DNA of 64,000 nt, taken from assembly GCA_024509875.1 (NCBI GenBank), contig JAMPIV010000582.1:558501-622500 (forward strand), given 5' to 3'. Each line of letters opens with the position of its first letter. Within the stretch, counting starts at the first letter, position 1. The stretch comes from Oreohelix idahoensis (lineage: Eukaryota > Mollusca > Gastropoda > Stylommatophora > Oreohelicidae). Positions 22,137-32,917 of the stretch are shown here, in pieces. The position numbers and the translations under genes were made by a program. The notes under the pieces were generated by a model. That model was not told where the DNA came from. It was given only the letters and a program-made list of their open reading frames with translations, and did no database searches.

Positions 22137-25100
22137 ATGTCTACATTTGAGTACTTTATTGAGCAGGGTAAAGCCCTTGGGAAGACAGGTGATAAATTAG
22201 AAGAATTTGCGACTGTTCAATATGCCAAGGCATTGAAGTCGGAAGAAAAGAAAATGAAAGAACAAACTGAACAAAAGAGAATAGAGGCTGAAATAGAACA
22301 AAAGAAACTGCAGATGCAGGTGGAGGAAAAAAGATTTCAAATGGAAATGGAAAAACAAAAAAGAGAAGCAGAATCTCAGGAGAAGAGGCTTCAGGCTGAA
22401 GCTGAAAATAAGAGACTTGAAAAAGAAGCTGAAAATAAGAGACTTGAAAAAGAAGCTGAAAATAAGAGACTTGAAATAGAGGCTGAAGGAAAAAAGTTAC
22501 AGGCCCAGGCTGAAGAAAGAAAGTTACAGGCTGAGGCTGAAGAAAGAAGGTTACAAAGAGAGGCTGATGAGAGAAAAGCAAAAATGGAACATGATGAAAA
22601 AGTCTTAGCTTTAGAGTTAGAGAAGTTAAAGTTATTGAACACTGGTAATGCTAATGATGCAAATAAGGTGTCAAATAAGACTAATGCTAAGGATTTCAAG
22701 CTTAATCTACCAGCATTTAATCCCTCAATCGATGATATAACATTTTATCTAGATAGATTTGAAAGTGCATGTAATGTGCATAATATAGATAAAACATTAT
22801 ATGTGTATCATCTGTCCAAGATACTTAGAGGTGATGCTTTGACTTTGTTGAGTATGGTAGATGTGCCTGACAAAAACAACTATGAGGTTGTCAGGGCGGC
22901 ATTGTTAAAGAAGTACCAACTTAACGAGGACGGATATCGTCTTAAATTTAAAACCATGTTACCAGAAACTGGAGTTGAATTCTCTGAATTCATCTCAGGC
23001 ATCCGTCTTACTTTTTTACGATGGGTTGAGTTGTCTAAGACAGAAAATACATTTGAAGCTCTTATGGATTTACTACTTAGAGATAAGGTTATGTCTTCTG
23101 TTAATGAAGCTTTTCTATCTTTTCTTCATGAGCGTAAGCCTAAAAACATAAAAGAAATGGAAGAATACTGTAGCCAGTATGTTACTGCGCATCCGCACAT
23201 AACCATTAGTAACTCTAAGGTGAAAGAAGGTCTGCCAGTTGCTTCGGCAGCACCTTATGGCCCAAATTTTATGCGTAAATTTCAGGGTAGCCAGAAAAAT
23301 TTCAATAAAAAGAGTAATCGTAATTATGCCCAGAACCATAGTGATCAATTCCAGGGTGATTCTTCTTCCCAGAACTGGAGACAACCTAATACTACACGTT
23401 ATTCTACTCCGGTTAACTTTAGAAATTTTCACAAAGGTAATCGGTATAGAGGAAAATACCAAGATAATAGAGGTTCTCAACAGCATAGAGATAGTAATGA
23501 CAGTTATGGAAACTGGAACTCAAACCAGGATAAAAATTACAGTAGGGACTTTAATGATAATTGCAGAGGCAATAATGGTCGCGGTAGATCGCAACATAAG
23601 AGAAAAAGATATCAACAGACAAACTCTGTTCAACAAGAATCTCAGGGAGCAGATAAACAGGTTAATAATGATAAAGACCATAATGCTATCGGATGCTCAT
23701 CTTTTGATTTTGGTAGGGCAAATAAATGTATCCAATGCAGTACTTTATTTGATCCGAAAACCGTTAGTACTTTAAGCTGTGGTCATCCTTTGCCCGCTCT
23801 TCCTGCTAATGTTGCTCATGATGGGAGAGGTTCTCTTATATTACATAAGGGGCTAGTAAATAGTAATCCAGTCTCAGTGTTGTTTGATTCTGGATGTACT
23901 ACTGTCGGCGTTAGGCAATCTCTTGTAGATCCATCCTGTGCTACAGGAAAAGTCATCAAATGTGTCACATTTGGTGGCACGTTAGAAAAGTATCCTACTG
24001 CTATAATACACATTGCTACTCCTTTCTTCACGGGAGAGGTCCACGCGTGTCTACTTCCAAACCCTATTGCGGACCTTATTATTGGTCGTATTCACGGAGT
24101 TAGGGAATGTACCCCACAGCAGATTGCTGTTTGGGAAGAGCAAAACATTGAAGCTACCAATGCGGTGGTCACAAGAGCACATGCTCTGGATCCACCTCAA
24201 ACTTCATTAACTAATAATGATGAAGTAAATGACCAAGATAGTCACTTGACTATTACACGTGACTCATTTATCAAATTGCAAGAAGAAGATCCTTCTTTAC
24301 AAAAATTCTTCATTCTAGCAAAAAAAGGTGATCCTAATCAGAACACTAATAGGAAATCTTGGATTTCTATGAAGAACGGCGTACTTGTACGTATGGTACA
24401 AGACTCGACTACGTCCACTCATTCACAAATTCTTGTGCCTAAGAGCATGAGATTGCAAATATTGCAACATGCTCATGACTCGCAATGTGCTGGACATATG
24501 GGTTTTTCCCGTACAAAGTCGAGGGTTCTTGCGGCTTTCTTTTGGCCATTTGTGAGCAAGGACATACGAATGTACTGTCGCTCTTGCAAAGTATGTCAGG
24601 AGGTCAAATCTAAAGGACCACGACATGCTGCGCCTATCCAGGCTGCTGACATTCCTATTCGCCCTTTTCAAAAAATGGCAATAGATATTATCGGTCCTTT
24701 TAGAATTAAGTCGGCTAGAGGACATCAATTTATCCTTACATGTGTCGATATGTGCACACGTTGGCCAGAGGCAATACCTCTCAAGAGCATCTCAACTGCT
24801 GATATCGCAGACGCTCTTTGGCTGATATTTTCTCGCTTGGGTTTTCCCGGAGAAATATTGTCAGACCATGGCACTCAACTTATATCAGACACTATGTCAC
24901 AGGTAATGTCTATGCTACACATTAAAAGGTCTCTCAGCAGTATCTATCACCCAATGTCTAATGGGTTGGTCGAACGTTTAAATAGGACTCTGAAAACTTT
25001 ACTTGGTAAAATAACTGAGGATCATCCTCAGGATTGGGACAGGGTCTTACCCGCGGCTCTCTTTGCGTATAGAGAGGTCCCCAATGAACATACGGGGTTT

Positions 25101-27068
25101 TCCCCTTTTGAACTTGTCTTTGGCGCGCAACCGCGCGGCCCTATGTCTTTACTTCACGATCTAATCACTGCCGATAATATTAGCGATGAGACTCAATCTT
25201 CTTATGAGTACGTCATTGCTCTTAGGCAAAAGATCATCGAGGCATGCAAACTAGCAACTTCGTCTTCAGAATTTGCTAAAGAAAAGGCAAGGCAGTTTGC
25301 AAATAAGAATAGATGTCTACGACAACTTTGTCCAGGTGACAAAGCTCTCGTTCTACTTCCTTCAAGGGAGAACAGACTTCTAATTGCATGGAAAGGTCCA
25401 TATGCAATAGTCTCCAAAATTTCTGATGTCGACTATGTTGTCGATATTGATGGAAAGCATAAAACTTTCCACATAAATATGCTCACAGAATTTTATGAAA
25501 GACCTGACTATTTGCAGCCTATTTTCCAGGCTACGGACAATTCACAAGCAACTCATGGTCAGTACTCATCTCTGTCAGTTATACAGGATGAGGAAACTAC
25601 TTTTTCTGATGTCAATCTTCCTCTTTCTATGGTCCCACTTTATTCTACGGAATCTTGGAAAAACGTGACCGTTTCTCCAAATCTTTCCGCTGAGGAACAT
25701 CGACAAGTTTCTTCGATGTTGCAAACATTTCAGGATGTTCTTACAGACATCCCGGGACACACACATGTCATAGAACATGACATTGTGCTAACTGATCACA
25801 ATCCTATCAGAGTCAGACCATATCCAATACCTATTCATTTCCAGTCTCAAGTCGAAAAAGAGTTGGATGAAATGATACGTTTGGAAATCATTGAACCATC
25901 CACTTCAGCATACTCTTCGTCTATGGTTATTGTTCGAAAGAAGGATAATAACATTCGCATTTGCGTAGATTATCGCAAATTGAACCAAGTTACGAAGTTC
26001 GATGCTGAACCTATGCCTTCATTAGAAGAGCTACTCAATAAACTTTCTAATTCTAGATTCTTTACCAAACTAGATTTGTCTAAAGGTTATTGGCAAGTCC
26101 CGCTAACTGAACGTGCCAAACCTTTTACAGCTTTTTCTACACCTAGGGGTTTATTCCAATGGAATTTCATGCCTTTTGGTCTTATGAACGCCCCTGCTAC
26201 ATTCGTACGCATGATGCGGCGAATTCTCGCATATCGTACAGATGTCATAGCATACCTAGATGATATCTGTCTATTCAGTGATTCTTGGGAAGATCACTAT
26301 TTGGGTTTATACGAATTACTGTCTACTCTTCGCGAGTATAACTTGACTGCAAAACCCTCTAAAGCCTTTATAGGATTTAGCGAGATTTCTTTCCTAGGTC
26401 ATCGGGTTGGTCATGGTCTTTTAAAGACAGAGGACCACAATGTTTCAAAAATACTTAACATTTCGGTCCCTAAGACGAAGAAACAAGTAAGGAGTCTATT
26501 AGGTTTGATTCAATTCTACGGACGATTCATTCCGAATCTGTCCTCCATTATGGCACCGCTTTCTACTTTATTGAAGAAAGGGTCGCCTAATCTGATCCGC
26601 TGGTCTAAAGAATGTCAATCCTCATTGGACCAGGTTAAAGCCCTATTTTCATCTCCACCTATTCTTAAGTTACCTACTATTGAGAAGACTTTTGTTCTTC
26701 GAAGTGACGCCTCGTCAACAGGGATTGGGGCAGCACTAATGCAGGAGTATTCTGATACTTTGCATCCGGTGATGTATATCTCTAGGAAATTAAACGCTGC
26801 AGAAAAGAATTACTCGGTTTTAGACCGTGAGTTATTGGCTATGGTATGGTCTATTCTGAAGTTACAAAGATTTCTTCTAGGCGCACATTTCATTGTGGAA
26901 ACCGACCAGAAAGCGCTTACTGCTATTCAGAGCAAAAACTTGAAGAGCTCGAGGTCCACTCGTTATGCCATAGCTCTTCAACCATTTCATTTCTCGGTTC
27001 GAGCTATCCGTGGTTCGGATAATGTAATGGCAGACATTCTGTCCAGATGTCCACACGATTCCACATGA
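22137..27068 (+). CDS. Gag-pol polyprotein of element A (gag-PR-INT-RT-RNase H)
   Basis: An intact 1643-residue frame; I start at the ATG at 22137 because C gag begins at the matching Met and the upstream in-frame TTG is not a normal start. Order: coiled coil with 9-residue repeats (about 45-165); gag capsid-like region (190-385); Arg/Asn/Gly-rich basic stretch (to about 515); Cys/His motif C531-x2-C534-x13-C548-x-H550; retropepsin DSG at 584-586; integrase head with His at 778-787 and Cys at 814-820; integrase core D850, D910, E946 (DDX35E); GPY/F-type tail (WKGPYAIV); RT with D1313 and YLDD 1373-1376; RNase H D1524, E1565, D1590. Integrase precedes RT, unlike most gypsy elements. Gag and pol share one frame with no frameshift or stop, so the gag:pol ratio must be set another way. 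No CCHC zinc knuckle, chromodomain or envelope gene. Confidence 0.97.
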   Translation: MSTFEYFIEQGKALGKTGDKLEEFATVQYAKALKSEEKKMKEQTEQKRIEAEIEQKKLQMQVEEKRFQMEMEKQKREAESQEKRLQAEAENKRLEKEAENKRLEKEAENKRLEIEAEGKKLQAQAEERKLQAEAEERRLQREADERKAKMEHDEKVLALELEKLKLLNTGNANDANKVSNKTNAKDFKLNLPAFNPSIDDITFYLDRFESACNVHNIDKTLYVYHLSKILRGDALTLLSMVDVPDKNNYEVVRAALLKKYQLNEDGYRLKFKTMLPETGVEFSEFISGIRLTFLRWVELSKTENTFEALMDLLLRDKVMSSVNEAFLSFLHERKPKNIKEMEEYCSQYVTAHPHITISNSKVKEGLPVASAAPYGPNFMRKFQGSQKNFNKKSNRNYAQNHSDQFQGDSSSQNWRQPNTTRYSTPVNFRNFHKGNRYRGKYQDNRGSQQHRDSNDSYGNWNSNQDKNYSRDFNDNCRGNNGRGRSQHKRKRYQQTNSVQQESQGADKQVNNDKDHNAIGCSSFDFGRANKCIQCSTLFDPKTVSTLSCGHPLPALPANVAHDGRGSLILHKGLVNSNPVSVLFDSGCTTVGVRQSLVDPSCATGKVIKCVTFGGTLEKYPTAIIHIATPFFTGEVHACLLPNPIADLIIGRIHGVRECTPQQIAVWEEQNIEATNAVVTRAHALDPPQTSLTNNDEVNDQDSHLTITRDSFIKLQEEDPSLQKFFILAKKGDPNQNTNRKSWISMKNGVLVRMVQDSTTSTHSQILVPKSMRLQILQHAHDSQCAGHMGFSRTKSRVLAAFFWPFVSKDIRMYCRSCKVCQEVKSKGPRHAAPIQAADIPIRPFQKMAIDIIGPFRIKSARGHQFILTCVDMCTRWPEAIPLKSISTADIADALWLIFSRLGFPGEILSDHGTQLISDTMSQVMSMLHIKRSLSSIYHPMSNGLVERLNRTLKTLLGKITEDHPQDWDRVLPAALFAYREVPNEHTGFSPFELVFGAQPRGPMSLLHDLITADNISDETQSSYEYVIALRQKIIEACKLATSSSEFAKEKARQFANKNRCLRQLCPGDKALVLLPSRENRLLIAWKGPYAIVSKISDVDYVVDIDGKHKTFHINMLTEFYERPDYLQPIFQATDNSQATHGQYSSLSVIQDEETTFSDVNLPLSMVPLYSTESWKNVTVSPNLSAEEHRQVSSMLQTFQDVLTDIPGHTHVIEHDIVLTDHNPIRVRPYPIPIHFQSQVEKELDEMIRLEIIEPSTSAYSSSMVIVRKKDNNIRICVDYRKLNQVTKFDAEPMPSLEELLNKLSNSRFFTKLDLSKGYWQVPLTERAKPFTAFSTPRGLFQWNFMPFGLMNAPATFVRMMRRILAYRTDVIAYLDDICLFSDSWEDHYLGLYELLSTLREYNLTAKPSKAFIGFSEISFLGHRVGHGLLKTEDHNVSKILNISVPKTKKQVRSLLGLIQFYGRFIPNLSSIMAPLSTLLKKGSPNLIRWSKECQSSLDQVKALFSSPPILKLPTIEKTFVLRSDASSTGIGAALMQEYSDTLHPVMYISRKLNAAEKNYSVLDRELLAMVWSILKLQRFLLGAHFIVETDQKALTAIQSKNLKSSRSTRYAIALQPFHFSVRAIRGSDNVMADILSRCPHDST

Positions 27069-27830
27069 TTCTTCTGTCATATATATATATTTCCTGATAT
27101 ACAGTCCAATGTTATAATGACATGTTAGTAGATTTTGTCTCACTTTTTTTTTTTTGAGGGAAATTTATAACATTGTACCATGTAATTATCTAAGAAGGCT
27201 TAGTTAGTGATATACGGGCCAAAAGATCACTCGGCCACATTTAAATAAATTATTTTCAGGATTGTATTAAGAAATTTACCAGTTGTCTTTAAGATTTGTG
27301 TTATTGATATTTTCGCAGCACATCATTGAAGTCTGCGAGTTTATGTCCATTGTGGAACTTTGAGGATATCAAGTCCTGTCCTACATTGGGAGCGGATGAT
27401 GTCCACATCTTCTTCTATTGAATGTTTTATGTCACCGAAGAGCAACACATGTATTACTTATTAATTACTGTTACTTTATATAATGTAATAATATAGTGCG
27501 GTATATTAGTAAATTACACCGCTATTTGCAACACATTGTATGATAACACATAATATATTTAATTTCATATATTGGTATGAGTATAATTTGATTGTCATTA
27601 TGTTGTTGCCATCATTGTGGCGTGTGTTGGTGGCACCTTCCTGGAATATATCAGCGTATACTTAGATAAATTTTTTCTCTAAGGATCTGAGATATGATCT
27701 CAGTGTCGCTCCATGCGTTGAGCTAATTTGTTAGGTATATATCCACGCATCATACGTGCGTTAGGAGCCTAGATTTTTTCCGGCTCCAGGATTTAAAAAA
27801 AAAAAAATGTCCCATTTTTTTTTTTTCCAG
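27069..27830 (+). other. 3' untranslated interior of element A
   Basis: About 760 non-coding bases between the RNase H stop and the polypurine tract, including short poly-A and poly-T runs at 27795-27830. No env-like frame. Confidence 0.8.
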
Positions 27831-27844
27831 GGAGGGTGCGGTAA
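27829..27844 (+). promoter_or_regulatory. Polypurine tract of element A
   Basis: CCAGGGAGGGTGCGGTAA ends at the TG of the 3' LTR. The C element has GGAGGGGGTGGTGAGTC at the same place. Confidence 0.8.
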
Positions 27845-29228
27845 TGTTACGCACGGATCATTATTATTTTTCGTTTGTATAAACATTTTTTCATATGTAT
27901 GATCATTTTTTTGACTGAAGTGTGTATTATGTTTTCTATGGTCAAAGGGACATAATCCGAGTTATCGAGACTACAATTTGTTAGGAGTTGCCTTCTCTTG
28001 TATAGAGACACGTTCGGTCTATAATTTCTTGAACGAAGCGTGACCACATCTCCTTATTTGGTAGTATCAGTCAACTATGGTAGATGTCTGAAACCTTTCT
28101 TAACGCTTCTTTTCATGACCATAAAAGGCGCGACTGTGTAAGACTTTTATCTCGAATGTTCTTCGAATCGTCTTATTGTGAACGGCAACTCAGAGATTGT
28201 CGTTCTGCGCATGTCAAACCGGGAGTTCGTTCTGTGTGTTCCGCCCAGTTGGGGCAGTTTAGAAATGGTTTAAGAAGCGAGCAGACGCAACTGCGTCTTG
28301 TGATTCTCTGAGGGAAATACAGTGTCTTAGTGAGTTAGTTAGCTAACTAGACTATTTCCCAGTATTATGCAGCCTGCCTGGAGGCATATGTTCATGGTTG
28401 ATTTTCCGAAATAAGGTAATTCCTCTTGTATCGAACTTTATGCTATCATCTAGAGGTTCGTCATTTTGTCGCCTATTTGCTCGCCTGTGTGATGCAAAAT
28501 GGAGAGGTACTTTGACTAGGATTAAGTCACCGGTATCTGTATACCTGAACTAGTTAAATATATATGGGTCGCTCTAGACCAACAAGACTGTTGTCTGTGT
28601 TCCAGGATTCGTTATATCAGAGATCACGTCCAAGTCAGATGGTTAGACTTAGGAACATTATAAAGGTCGAGCTGACCTGTAGCCCATGTATGCTATTCAC
28701 GTGCAGACAGTGAACGGACTTATTGTATACAACTGATCTGCTAGCATCAGAATGGGAGCATTTATTATTGTTTATGAACATTGAAGATCTGTAGCTGACA
28801 CTGTTGCAGAAGTTATAGAAATTATTATTATTTATACAGCTTCACGAACTAGCACTCGATGATTGATGAATTTCTGAATCTATTGAACTGTGATGTCTTA
28901 TGACGCATATATACAACAGCTATCATTGCTGACTACAGAAATTGTTTTCAATGTGCCATATCATCTTGCTGAACTCGTTAACCATGTTGATGTCATAAGT
29001 ATCATGACTGTTTTGTGGCGTGCAATAAATGAAAGAAACTTATACAACGAAGTTACCCTTTCTATGACTCTACACGTCATGTTGCCTGTGTGATAACCCA
29101 TTGAACTGTTCCACTACCACATACACAGCAACATCCTAAATCAGAGAAGACACCTACATCTTACACTTTAACACCAGGTGTCGATAAGGGTGGCAAGTTA
29201 CCACTTCAGCACAAATCCACCCTTATCA
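27845..29228 (+). repeat. 3' LTR of element A
   Basis: 1384 bases, the same length as the 5' copy and nearly identical: one change at the GTTATCGA(A/G)ACTAC site and two adjacent to GATAACCC. It ends at the GACAT duplication (29229-29233). Confidence 0.95.
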
Positions 29229-29591
29229 GACATCCTGAAATACTTGTAGCGTAGAAGATATTTGTCGCTGTTCCTCAAAAGACAAATTAGAAGAAACAGT
29301 AATGTTTCTCTATGATTCCGTAGAAGTAAGTGGAATCATAGGAAGAGGTAGGTTAACATCCGAAAAAGTAGTTTCCTCATCCTGTATAACTGACAGGGAT
29401 GAGATATGACCTTGTTGGACTGGAGAATCGTCCATCGCCTGAAAAATAGGTAGCAAATAGTCTGGTCGCTCATGATATTCCGTAAGCATATTTATATGGA
29501 AGGTTTTATGCCTTCCATCAATATCGACAACATAGTCGACATCGGAAATCTTCGAGACTATTGTATATGGACCTTTCCATGTAATAAGCAG
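29229..29591 (-). pseudogene. Integrase tail to RT linker of element C
   Basis: This 363-base island between A and B is C pol on the minus strand. It runs from RLLITWKGPYTIV (GPY/F-type integrase tail, at the B junction) through a variable linker to LQVFQDV at the A junction, in step with residues that are contiguous in element A. Gag-pol of C therefore continues from 40054 upward (minus sense) to here and then to 19295. Confidence 0.92.
29587..29591 (+). repeat. Target site duplication of element B, left
   Basis: AGCAG, identical to 40054-40058; it duplicates five bases of C integrase. Confidence 0.95.
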
Positions 29592-32216
29592 TGTGACGTA
29601 CGTCTAAGTATGACAAATGAATTTCCCTGACTCGATGGATTATAACAGAATATTGGCCTCTCATAACTTTAGAACCCCTGATCATCTATTGTAACTTTAA
29701 CCCGCATGCAGCATTTCCACGAGAATTTTACACGCTGGATCATTAATATGTAGCCTGCTATCTTCTGTGAACTTTTGAGATCGCATGGCTTTTGATGGGA
29801 GGTTAAATCACGCCCACGACCATCTCTGAGAACGATTTATAGCAATCTTTTCCTTAACGCCGGCCCAAAAGAGGACGTGGCCAGAGACTCACTCCTGTTT
29901 CTGGAGCAATTAACAGCAGTTCATTTTCTTACCTGGCTGTCGCCCCGCCTGGTGGGAGTTGCCAAAGCTTCTCAGAACAGCGGTACCATCAAAGACAGGC
30001 TGATCTTCAGAATTCAACGTGGAGCGGTATACGATCTAAATAAATCAGGGAACTCTCAGCTAACGTAGTTAGTTTCTCGAGAAATTTTCGCACCCTCATG
30101 CGAGCAGCCTGAGACGAAGAAGATCGGTAGACCGGGGAAAACGGAGGAAACACAGCGGTTAACACAACGGCGTTGTACCTCGGATTTTGCTATACTTCAA
30201 GAAAGGTGTGAAAATCCAACACGTCCCATTTAAGTTACATTCGAGATAGTATAAATAAAGAACTCCGAAAACTGCATTTTATCGTTCGTTCTGACAGAAT
30301 CCTAGTTTCACTAGCATATAGCCTAGTCGGATTCCTGCTAGATTTCATCTACCTTTGTTGACTATTGGAGTGTATTCTTTCTGCGCAGACGGTAATTTAT
30401 ACATTAGCTTCGAGTGATCAGTGGTCTAGTTATTTCATTTTATTTCACTGGATCGTGGTGTAAATTTAACCTTATTAAATAAAACCATTTTCAAAGTTCT
30501 AGTGCAAACTAAATGTTACTTCTAAAAGTATTTCCTAATACAATTGACGCGTAAATTAATTTTGCAGACGTTAAAGGGAATTATAACTAATAAATACAGT
30601 TTAGTTCTGTATAGATAGATGTGCTTTTAATTATTTTTAACTCACGGGGAGTTTTCCTGATTTGTTAAATTGACGACGCTAATAAAGTAAATAGGCTAAC
30701 TGTAATTTATCGCGTGTCAGATTATAATATGATTTGTAATGCATTTCTTGTTTTGATTATCTTTCATTCAGAACGATCATTCAACCTGCATCCCAGCAAT
30801 TATTAATTATATACAGAGTTCTGCCAACTCAATTCGATAACTCCAGTAACATATGAACTTTTTTAAAACTAAACTTGTGGCGACCTGTAATGGGCCCCGC
30901 TCCTCTGAATTTAACTAAGAATAAAGCCACCCAAGAAACACTTTTAAAATACTAGTTCATATAATCCTTAAAGTAAACTGGAAGCAGAACATATTTTATT
31001 CACTGCCCTATTTGTGAGGAAGAACATAGATCTACCTGAACGCTGTCTGTCAAGTATATTCAGTGGATTTTACCCACCCCCGAAGAAGAACTTACCTCAG
31101 TGTGTTTAACTTGTGACAGTACGGAAAAAGAAAGTTATCTCCACCAGCTGTGCCAATTTTAGGAACCACACCATACCTCACGCCTAGCCAAGTGCTGTGC
31201 CATTCATTAGGAACTTTATCTAAACCAACAGTAGCCTTTACGCTTCACCGTCTGGCGATTTTTTGAGACTATTTGTTACCTCGTTAAATCTGGGGCCTGA
31301 CACGGAAGAAATAAGAAGACCAGTGCATTATTCCACGGTATTAGCTGCTGTGGTAAATAATTCCTAGAGTGCCAGAATTCACCATTTTGGTAAGTCTGCG
31401 TGTGTGTCTGTGGGATGGCCAGCCCTAGTGTGTTTTTTTGAATGAAAGGAGATTTAATCTTTTCTTTACCTTTTTAATTAGTTCGACCTAGTATTAAGGT
31501 GCATTATATTCCTTGTACGGGACTTCTCCTAGCGGGATTGTGTAACTGTGTTCATTCCCCCCTCTCGTAAAATTTGTTGATTAAAGGGAGACATTTGAGA
31601 ACCATAGCTTTTCCTCTACCCCCCTTTACTGTAACCCCTTGCCTCAGAGTAATAAATTTACCAGTTGGTTAAATTGCCTATCTCTGATCACCCTTCCCCC
31701 CCCCCTTTTCTTGTCTTTTGGACCGGGTCTTGTCTGTTAGTAAATACAAACGGGAAACGGTGGATGGGATATTTCACCTCAAACCCCCCTCTTCCCTTGT
31801 CATATTTGTATTCTGTAACCTTTGATTTTTGACTGTAAATGTATAATTATTTGTGACTGATTTATGATAATAAAGGTATTAAACTTTATTTGTATTGGTT
31901 GTCGGCTGGCCCAAAACTCCAAACATTTCCCATCTGTGTAGGCTGTATTCATGTACGTTGTGCGACAGAATCACCAAATCGGTGAGTGCGCCTGAGCGAC
32001 TGGAACTGACAAACAATTGTTTGTTCAGAAGAGAGATAGGAATAGTCTGTGAGAAACAGATATTGTCGTAATAAGAGACTGTCCTTGCTCTTCCCCGCGC
32101 TTGTGAATCTACTACCCCATTCTCCTAAATCTTTATTCTCACAGAGCCTTCAATATCACTCTACACTCTAAAGGGACCAATATCCATCAGAACCCTCTCA
32201 GATAAAAATTACGACA
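29592..32216 (+). repeat. 5' LTR of element B
   Basis: TGTGACGTACGTC...AAAATTACGACA, 2625 bases, unusually long. The first bases contain the perfect palindrome GACGTACGTC. A TATA-like TATAAATAA lies at 30250-30258. A frame at 29877-30068, repeated at 37717-37908, is probably not coding. Confidence 0.95.
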
Positions 32217-32221
32217 ATATA

Positions 32222-32241
32222 TGGTTAGCTCGTTCGAGATT
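32222..32241 (+). promoter_or_regulatory. Putative primer binding site of element B
   Basis: TGGTTAGCTCGTTCGAGATT starts 5 bases after the 5' LTR, and its complement ends in CCA. The tRNA is not identified. Confidence 0.6.
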
Positions 32242-32917
32242 CTGAACCTAGTTAAAATAGAGTGTGGTTGATTGTCTTTGTGAAGTAGGGTATAATCTTT
32301 AAAAGTAATTACTTCCCCTAGACAAAGCCGTTCAGTATTTGGGCCGACCACACAATAATTAAGGCAGGTTTGTTTTTTCCACAGGAGCCGGCAGTTAGTG
32401 ATAATAAAAGATTTGTCACCTTTGTATTCTCTGGCAGAGGGAATTGAAATTTTTTGGTTATATAATTGCTGGGACTGCGTGATTGTTTTACAATCACTAA
32501 AGGTTTTGAAGCGTTTGAGTTGAGCTAAGCTAAAGACGGAATGTTCTGATTTTTAAAAATTAAGTTAACTACGTCTCATCTCAAAATTGTCTTCAGGGAC
32601 GGAGTTTGTTGTTAGAGAATTAACATTTTAGGGAAAAAAAAATTTTTTTCCTTTTAAATTGTTTTAATATAAATTTTTCTCTACTGTTAGTAAGAGTAGA
32701 TTCTTTTCTAGTGTAACTTACCATTTTTAGTGGCATAGTCGCTTGCGTTAAGAGTCTTAAGTGACAATAACAGCAGCGATAAGTTTGCACATTTCAAGTA
32801 GGAGGTAACACAAGTAAATTTATACTTTGGGTTTTTTTCTCGTAGCGAGTTTGAGTTTTTTCCCCTTCTTGTTCCATCTTACTATTCTCTAGTCTTAGAA
32901 GCATCCAGTTCTTTGGT
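32242..32917 (+). other. Untranslated leader of element B
   Basis: About 680 non-coding bases between the primer site and the gag ATG. No repeat or gene recognised. Confidence 0.7.

Larger units (their letters stand above)
19296..29228 (+). mobile_element. Element A: intact, young Gmr1-like LTR retrotransposon
   Basis: 9933 bases with two 1384-base LTRs differing at about three positions by eye, a perfect 5-bp duplication GACAT, a primer-site candidate just after the 5' LTR, a polypurine tract at the 3' LTR, and one unbroken 1643-codon gag-pol frame. Everything needed for autonomous retrotransposition is visible. Such low LTR divergence means recent insertion. It landed in pol of element C, in opposite orientation. 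Domain order is gag-PR-INT-RT-RH, as in Gmr1-like elements known from fish and other deuterostomes. Confidence 0.97.

Noticed and set aside
22156..22699. Antisense frames rich in Phe/Leu/Ser opposite gag of A, and similar ones opposite C gag (42796-43290)
   Set aside because: Mirror images of the Glu/Lys-rich coiled-coil codons.
29877..30068. 63-codon frame repeated at 37717-37908
   Set aside because: Inside both LTRs of B; too short, no motif.
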